Below are positions 59,575 to 64,000 of a DNA stretch of 64,000 nucleotides, piece after piece; within the stretch, counting starts at the first letter, position 1; each line of letters starts with the position of its first letter. The notes under the pieces were generated by a model. The model did not search any database and had not been told where the DNA came from. It saw nothing but the letters and a program-made list of their open reading frames with translations. The position numbers were made by a program, and so were the translations under genes. Source of the stretch: Pseudomonas baetica (GTDB taxonomy: Bacteria; Pseudomonadota; Gammaproteobacteria; Pseudomonadales; Pseudomonadaceae); NCBI RefSeq assembly GCF_002813455.1, contig NZ_PHHE01000001.1:5514001-5578000 (forward strand), in the 5' to 3' direction.

Positions 59575-61269
59575 GTGCAAAAACACGTTCCTATCGGAGA
59601 GCGCAGCTTGTGGGCACTCTTCCTATCGATGCCTATTGCCTACCTGTTAACCTCAAAATTATTACCGTTTATTGTGGTGACTTTGTTCGGAGTCCAAACC
59701 TCCATAATCGAATTACAGGCAATAGGAGCGAAATCTGCCGATTCAAAGGGGGCAGAGGTGTGGATTGAAAGGCCTCAGTACATGGATGGCACAGTGCCTG
59801 CCGGATGGGAGACCCGCGAAAACAGGCTGGTTTCCTACATTCCTCCATATGGCCCTCTTACTTTAGAAGTGCCTTCTAACAGTCCAGGCCTTGAGTTTGT
59901 CAAAACCGATTGGTCGGGGCATGCATCAATAAAAATCGGCGAAGCGAAAAGTACAGTCGATCTTTATAGTAAGTCTGAATCGAAGGTATCAATCTCTGGT
60001 CATGAACTGCTGCTAAAATCCAAGGGTATATTCGTTCCGTTCGTGGCGGTTGTTTTTTTTACACTGCTGGCTTTTATGATGCTCATCACCCACCGCTTTC
60101 TCCGCGTTGATGGCGCTCTCTCGATAGTGGTGGATCGGCCTGTCGGCTCCAAGAACCTAAAGTATGACTCACGCCTTGACCATCTCCGTTTTTTGGCCGC
60201 AGCAATGGTGATTTTTTATCACTGTTTTACCGATAACTTTGGTCTTGGTCATAGCACCTATAACCCTCTTTTGGGGCTCGTCGAACAAGGGCATATGGGT
60301 GTTGGGCTCTTCATGGTACTTAGCGGTTATCTGCTCACGAAAATTGCTTCAGGAAAAGAAATAAATTATTTTGACTTTATAAAAAATAGAGTTATACGGA
60401 TCTATCCGCTGTATATACTTTGCGTCCTGATAGTGCTGTGCGGATGGCGACTTGACTACTCATTTACGCAGGCACTCAGCTTGTTTTTTCCATTTGTAAA
60501 TGCCTTGCAGGACGTAAAGCTTCCATTATTTGGTCATCTCTGGACAATTGCAGTAGAATTTCAGTTCTATCTAATATTTCCTTTTCTAGTTTTATTCTTG
60601 GATAGATTTGGCCCGAGATACATTTTAGGTCTTGTCGCGCTCACTATATTTTTCAAGTATCTCATGTGGGTGAAGATGGGGTCAGTGACCAATGTGGCTT
60701 ATATAACATTGCTAGGCCGCATTGATCAGTTCGTTATTGGTATGACTGCTGCTTATTTGACCAAGCGATACTTGGCAGAGAGCAAGGTGTCGACTGCGTG
60801 GCTTGTTGCTGCAATCGCAGGCTCCGCGATTGTAATGAGTATTTTCTGCGGGCAGAAAGGATTGATCGGAATTGACCAGTCCTGGCTGATGGCGTTTTGG
60901 CCATCCATCGAGGCGGTGATGTGGGCTACCCTGATCGTCAGCTACTCGCATGCACGAATTCGGATCCCGGAAGCTATCAATGTAAGCCTAGCGCGCTTAG
61001 GTCAGCTTAGCTTCTCTATGTATTGCATGCACTACGTCGTGATTCCATTCACTAATTCCCAGTTCGTTCGCATTGGGCAGGCACCCGGTGGGTTGGCTGA
61101 TGTCCTAGCGCAGACTGCCTTTCTAACGGTTCCTGCCATCGTGATCTTCTCTATGCTGACTTACGGGATTATTGAGAAGCCATTCTTTACCCTCAAGAAA
61201 AAGTACGCCATGCCATCCCCGGCGGAGCGATCTTTGCGCCAAGAGAACGAACGTGAAAGCGTCAAGTGA
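59575..61269 (+). CDS. OafA-like acyltransferase (acyltransferase family 3)
   Basis: A 564-residue membrane protein. An N-terminal helix, a non-membrane stretch (about 50-150) and another helix near 160 precede the acyltransferase-3 domain, from LDHLRFLAAAMVIFYHCF (conserved His) through GHMGVGLFMVLSGYLL and LWTIAVEFQFYLIFP. These enzymes acetylate O-antigen or other surface sugars. GTG 59575 is the first start; ATG 59629 is possible. Composition is AT-rich. It is probably expressed from its own promoter. Confidence 0.85.
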   Translation: MQKHVPIGERSLWALFLSMPIAYLLTSKLLPFIVVTLFGVQTSIIELQAIGAKSADSKGAEVWIERPQYMDGTVPAGWETRENRLVSYIPPYGPLTLEVPSNSPGLEFVKTDWSGHASIKIGEAKSTVDLYSKSESKVSISGHELLLKSKGIFVPFVAVVFFTLLAFMMLITHRFLRVDGALSIVVDRPVGSKNLKYDSRLDHLRFLAAAMVIFYHCFTDNFGLGHSTYNPLLGLVEQGHMGVGLFMVLSGYLLTKIASGKEINYFDFIKNRVIRIYPLYILCVLIVLCGWRLDYSFTQALSLFFPFVNALQDVKLPLFGHLWTIAVEFQFYLIFPFLVLFLDRFGPRYILGLVALTIFFKYLMWVKMGSVTNVAYITLLGRIDQFVIGMTAAYLTKRYLAESKVSTAWLVAAIAGSAIVMSIFCGQKGLIGIDQSWLMAFWPSIEAVMWATLIVSYSHARIRIPEAINVSLARLGQLSFSMYCMHYVVIPFTNSQFVRIGQAPGGLADVLAQTAFLTVPAIVIFSMLTYGIIEKPFFTLKKKYAMPSPAERSLRQENERESVK

Positions 61270-61522
61270 TTGGACGTTCAGGACAGATTAGCTCTTTCGG
61301 AAACCTGTCTGCGTATGTCGCTCACCTTAACCGGTCAGCCAAGACGGTGATGAGTTCCCTTGTAAGCACCCAATGATTACCACGTTAAAATGTGGGGTTC
61401 GTGGAGCGCATAGCTTCTCAGAAGTTGGCGTTTAGACCGCATACAGTTGAAACCTGATGCTGCGTTCCCGATTTTCATCAGGAGCCTGCATGCTGCGAAT
61501 CGACGCCAAAGTCGGAGGCAAG
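61270..61522. other. Convergent intergenic region
   Basis: It separates the acyltransferase and the leftward HAD gene. An imperfect stem (CCTGATG/CATCAGG, 61451-61480) is visible without T-run. No gene is supported. Confidence 0.4.
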
Positions 61523-63556
61523 CTACTGCCTGCGAGATTTCATCCGATAACGTTTGACTGCGTTGGCCACCGTGAAGAGTGCAATAAGCACGGTTTTGTG
61601 CACGGGACCAATTCCATTGAGATGCTTGATTCCGGAGGTCCATTGAACTCGACGGATGTAGTCCATCACCTGTCGACGCGAAGTGCTACTGAATGGGGAA
61701 AGAAAGATCGTTGATAGTGCCGGAGCCTGATTCTTCTGGAAGATATCACCGAAGCCAAAAACGTCGTGTTGAGGTGTATGGATGAAGATCTTTGCCAAGT
61801 CAGCATCCGGATTGACACTGAGTTTTTTCCAGACATGCACAGCCGACGCACGCAGTTCTGCGGAGCCCACCACGTAACGCTCCAGGTAGGGTCCCCATAT
61901 TTGGGCAGCCAGTGCGACGCCCTCTTGGAAGTGAACCGAAAATTCACTGTGGGAACTGTTTTCCTCAGCTGAGACGTTGCGATACGCAGTAACCTTGCCT
62001 TGCGACCTTACGTACTTCTCGGTGCTGCCCATGTTTGATGTGCACAGCATTTCAAGTACAGCAAACGCTTCAAACAGCTTGCCTGTATCAGCATCAGCCA
62101 GCTCATCAGCACCGTAGGCACGCTTTGAAACATTCGACGCTTGGGGATTTAGCATCTTTCGCAGACCGAGATACATTCCGTGAAAGTGTGTCGCGGGCTT
62201 TATCCGCGCAAGATTGTCCTGGATTGTCCCGCGCCAGCCAATATCAACCAGGCCGACTTTGTCGTTCTGGGAAATACCTTTTTCTGTAAGGTATTCGTTC
62301 AATAGCTCACGTTGTTCCAGTGTCTTTTTGTTTACGGCAGCCGTGAATTCCGGCGCCCGGATCAGCTTGCTTAATAACTCGTTTTCATCAGGGCGCTCAA
62401 TAACGTCCGAGGCCTCTAGCCCAACCTCAGATAAAAGGTCAGCAAAGTCCGCGTGTTCCAGACCCAGCGTGGAAAACAACCCGGAAACCTTTTGCGAGCG
62501 GTTCAGGCGCCAAATACGATTGAACTCGTCATTCGAGACTTCTTCCATTGAAGCGACGAACGTAGAAAGTCGACTGACCTCAAGCTCCGCATATGCTGGC
62601 AATTGATGCCCAAAAAGCGTCTGATCTGGAAAGACAATTTCGTATATACGGCGAAAAAATTCGCCTTCTCGGGTAAGAAAAAAGACTCGATCCAGACGCT
62701 CAGCGACCGCCTGCTCGGCAATCCACAAGACAAAGCCCAAGAACAGTGGAGCGGCCTCTGCTCCGAAACGAAACGCTGCCGCTTCGGTCTTTTGCCGCGC
62801 GGGTATTGACGACTCCACTGCTTGGATACTGAGCTGTCGAAGATGCTGGAACAGCGCCTCACGCGAAGCAAACAGGCTCTCTCGCTCTTCCCTGGCCGCG
62901 TGAGATTTATCCGGCACGAATGAAATGCCGGTAACGCCCAGCTGCGCCGGGGACTCTACATCCGACCAAGGATGATCGCCTACATGCACATGTTCGTGAG
63001 GAGTGATCCCATAGACCTCGTGCACATGCTTGAACAGCGTTCCTGAACGCTTATTCAAGCCCACGTCACACGAACTCAAGCCATCCTCAAAGAGATGACT
63101 GAGCCCCTTCTGCTCGAGCAAGTGTTTGAGCATGTCAGAGGTCATGTAGAAATCAGAGAGGAATATCGTTCTTTCGGCAGAGTGCTGCTTGAGAAATTCT
63201 TCGATATCCGGATCCTGGAAAGTACGGCGCACTTCTACTGAAAGCTCATAGTCGGCAAAGCGCTGGGGCAGACTCTCATCGAAGGGAGAGAGCAGAATTG
63301 TCTCCAGCCATTCCTTGAATACGTGAACGATTTCGTACTCTTCGTCCTTGTTTGCTTCTCGAGCTGTCCGCGCAAGACGGGCTTCTGTATCCACCCGTGC
63401 CTTATAGATATCCCAGTAGCCCGTGTACAGCGGTTTGAAGTGACCAAACAGCTCGAAAAATACATGAGCAGCAGTCGCCAGCTTGATGCATTCAGGGTGG
63501 CAATCTCTTCTAAGCAAGGTGTCCCAGACATCAACCGTCTTGATTTTGTAGATCAT
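61523..63556 (-). CDS. Large HAD-superfamily protein of a surface polysaccharide locus
   Basis: A 677-residue protein. The first 230 residues are a HAD domain: motif I is KTVDVWDTLLRRD, motif II IFLSDFYMTSDML, and motif IV HVGDHPWSDVESP. The rest is of unknown fold, with VFFLTREGEFFRRIYEIVFP and VGLVDIGWRGTIQDNLA as conserved-looking phrases. Similar large HAD proteins (COG5610-like) sit in capsule and O-antigen clusters near glycosyltransferases; phosphatase activity is inferred only from the motifs. ATG 63556 overlaps the stop of the upstream glycosyltransferase (ATGA). Confidence 0.82.
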   Translation of the reverse strand: MIYKIKTVDVWDTLLRRDCHPECIKLATAAHVFFELFGHFKPLYTGYWDIYKARVDTEARLARTAREANKDEEYEIVHVFKEWLETILLSPFDESLPQRFADYELSVEVRRTFQDPDIEEFLKQHSAERTIFLSDFYMTSDMLKHLLEQKGLSHLFEDGLSSCDVGLNKRSGTLFKHVHEVYGITPHEHVHVGDHPWSDVESPAQLGVTGISFVPDKSHAAREERESLFASREALFQHLRQLSIQAVESSIPARQKTEAAAFRFGAEAAPLFLGFVLWIAEQAVAERLDRVFFLTREGEFFRRIYEIVFPDQTLFGHQLPAYAELEVSRLSTFVASMEEVSNDEFNRIWRLNRSQKVSGLFSTLGLEHADFADLLSEVGLEASDVIERPDENELLSKLIRAPEFTAAVNKKTLEQRELLNEYLTEKGISQNDKVGLVDIGWRGTIQDNLARIKPATHFHGMYLGLRKMLNPQASNVSKRAYGADELADADTGKLFEAFAVLEMLCTSNMGSTEKYVRSQGKVTAYRNVSAEENSSHSEFSVHFQEGVALAAQIWGPYLERYVVGSAELRASAVHVWKKLSVNPDADLAKIFIHTPQHDVFGFGDIFQKNQAPALSTIFLSPFSSTSRRQVMDYIRRVQWTSGIKHLNGIGPVHKTVLIALFTVANAVKRYRMKSRRQ

Positions 63557-64000
63557 CGTACTTCTCGCCCACCAAAAATCACTTCACCCACTGCTTCCAG
63601 CTGTTTGATCCGAAGCTTGAGCCATGCGGGGAGTTTGGCGGCAAGTCCACTGAGTTTATGACGGCGAACGACCCAGCGATTTGAATTGAGACGCTGCTTT
63701 TCCTGAACGGAGTACTCGTTGAACGCTTTTACAGTCAGCTCTGTAAAAACAGATTTTTCCATGAGCGGACCTTCCAAACTCTTCTCTACCCATTCGCAGA
63801 AAAGAGCCGAAGATTCATGCCAGGAAGGCCAAATGTCGGCCGTCTGGCGCGCCCCTTCCTGAAGCCGAGAAAGCTCCGCACGGTCGCATATGAGTTTTTT
63901 TAGGGCTTTGACGACGCCGTCAGTGTCGCCAGTGGAGACAACGACCGCATTTTTTCCATTAACGATATATTCGTCATGTCCGGAAACATCAAAAACTACA
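63553..64000 (-). CDS. Glycosyltransferase, GT4-like, C-terminal part (cut by right window edge)
   Basis: A minus-strand frame without start in the window reads VVFDVSGHDEYIVNGKNAVV and then GDTDGVVKALKKLICDR, SRLQEGARQTADIWPSWHES and a basic C-terminal tail. The first part is the donor-binding Glu loop (GHDEYI) of GT-B family 4 enzymes. The N-terminal domain lies outside. It ends in an ATGA overlap with the HAD gene, so they form one operon. Confidence 0.8.
   Translation of the reverse strand, partial: VVFDVSGHDEYIVNGKNAVVVSTGDTDGVVKALKKLICDRAELSRLQEGARQTADIWPSWHESSALFCEWVEKSLEGPLMEKSVFTELTVKAFNEYSVQEKQRLNSNRWVVRRHKLSGLAAKLPAWLKLRIKQLEAVGEVIFGGREVR

Noticed and set aside
59397..59768. Possible 123-codon plus-strand frame before the acyltransferase
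   Set aside because: It overlaps the supported acyltransferase start, has no family features and no ribosome binding site.

Overview
The window is chromosomal DNA of a fluorescent pseudomonad, most likely the Pseudomonas fluorescens group. The evidence is gene order and repeats: the block gyrA-serC-pheA-hisC-tyrA/aroA-cmk-rpsA-ihfB; the blocks yciK-mupP-ubiG and mtaD/mtnA next to it; the N-acetylglutaminylglutamine amide (NAGGN) osmolyte cluster near a PPK2-type phosphotransferase and a thiolase; and many REP palindromes of the type GTGGGAGCGAGCCTGCTCGC. Base composition is GC-rich, except in the surface-polysaccharide region and inside one EAL domain. I saw no tRNA, rRNA, CRISPR array or prophage.

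Left part (1-8.2 kb): the end of an IS4-family element runs off the left edge and appears to sit in the terminator of a tiny DUF3309 membrane protein gene. Then come an SDR oxidoreductase, a YnfA-type membrane protein, a CsrA-family regulator, a YheU-like protein, and the leftward operon asnO-ngg-M42 peptidase for the osmolyte NAGGN.

Middle (8.4-40 kb): ordinary metabolic genes (mnmC, pap, thiolase, fumC, bolA-like, trhO, DsbA-like, ABC exporter, mupP, ubiG, mtaD, mtnA, two c-di-GMP proteins) are interrupted by two very large orphan effector-like genes. One (8483-13459) has leucine-rich repeats followed by an IpaH/SspH-like NEL E3 ubiquitin ligase domain with a Cys-x-Asp motif. The other (26004-30125, minus strand) ends in a deaminase-like Asp-x-Glu...Pro-Cys-x-x-Cys signature. 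Neither has a recognisable secretion, chaperone or immunity gene beside it. They are the most interesting content of the window.

Right part (40-64 kb): the gyrA to ihfB block covers DNA topology, serine and aromatic amino acid synthesis, histidinol-phosphate aminotransferase, CMP kinase, ribosomal protein S1 and IHF-beta. After ihfB and a LapA-domain gene comes an O-antigen-type cluster: rfbB, rfbD and rfbA (dTDP-rhamnose branch, no rfbC here), a family 2 glycosyltransferase, an epimerase and a WbpL-like initiating transferase, joined by ATGA overlaps. It is followed by about 1 kb of decayed sequence including a frameshifted small gene, then an OafA-like acyltransferase, and on the opposite strand a HAD-domain protein coupled to a glycosyltransferase cut by the right edge. 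Composition falls and genes decay here, as expected at a variable polysaccharide locus anchored on ihfB.
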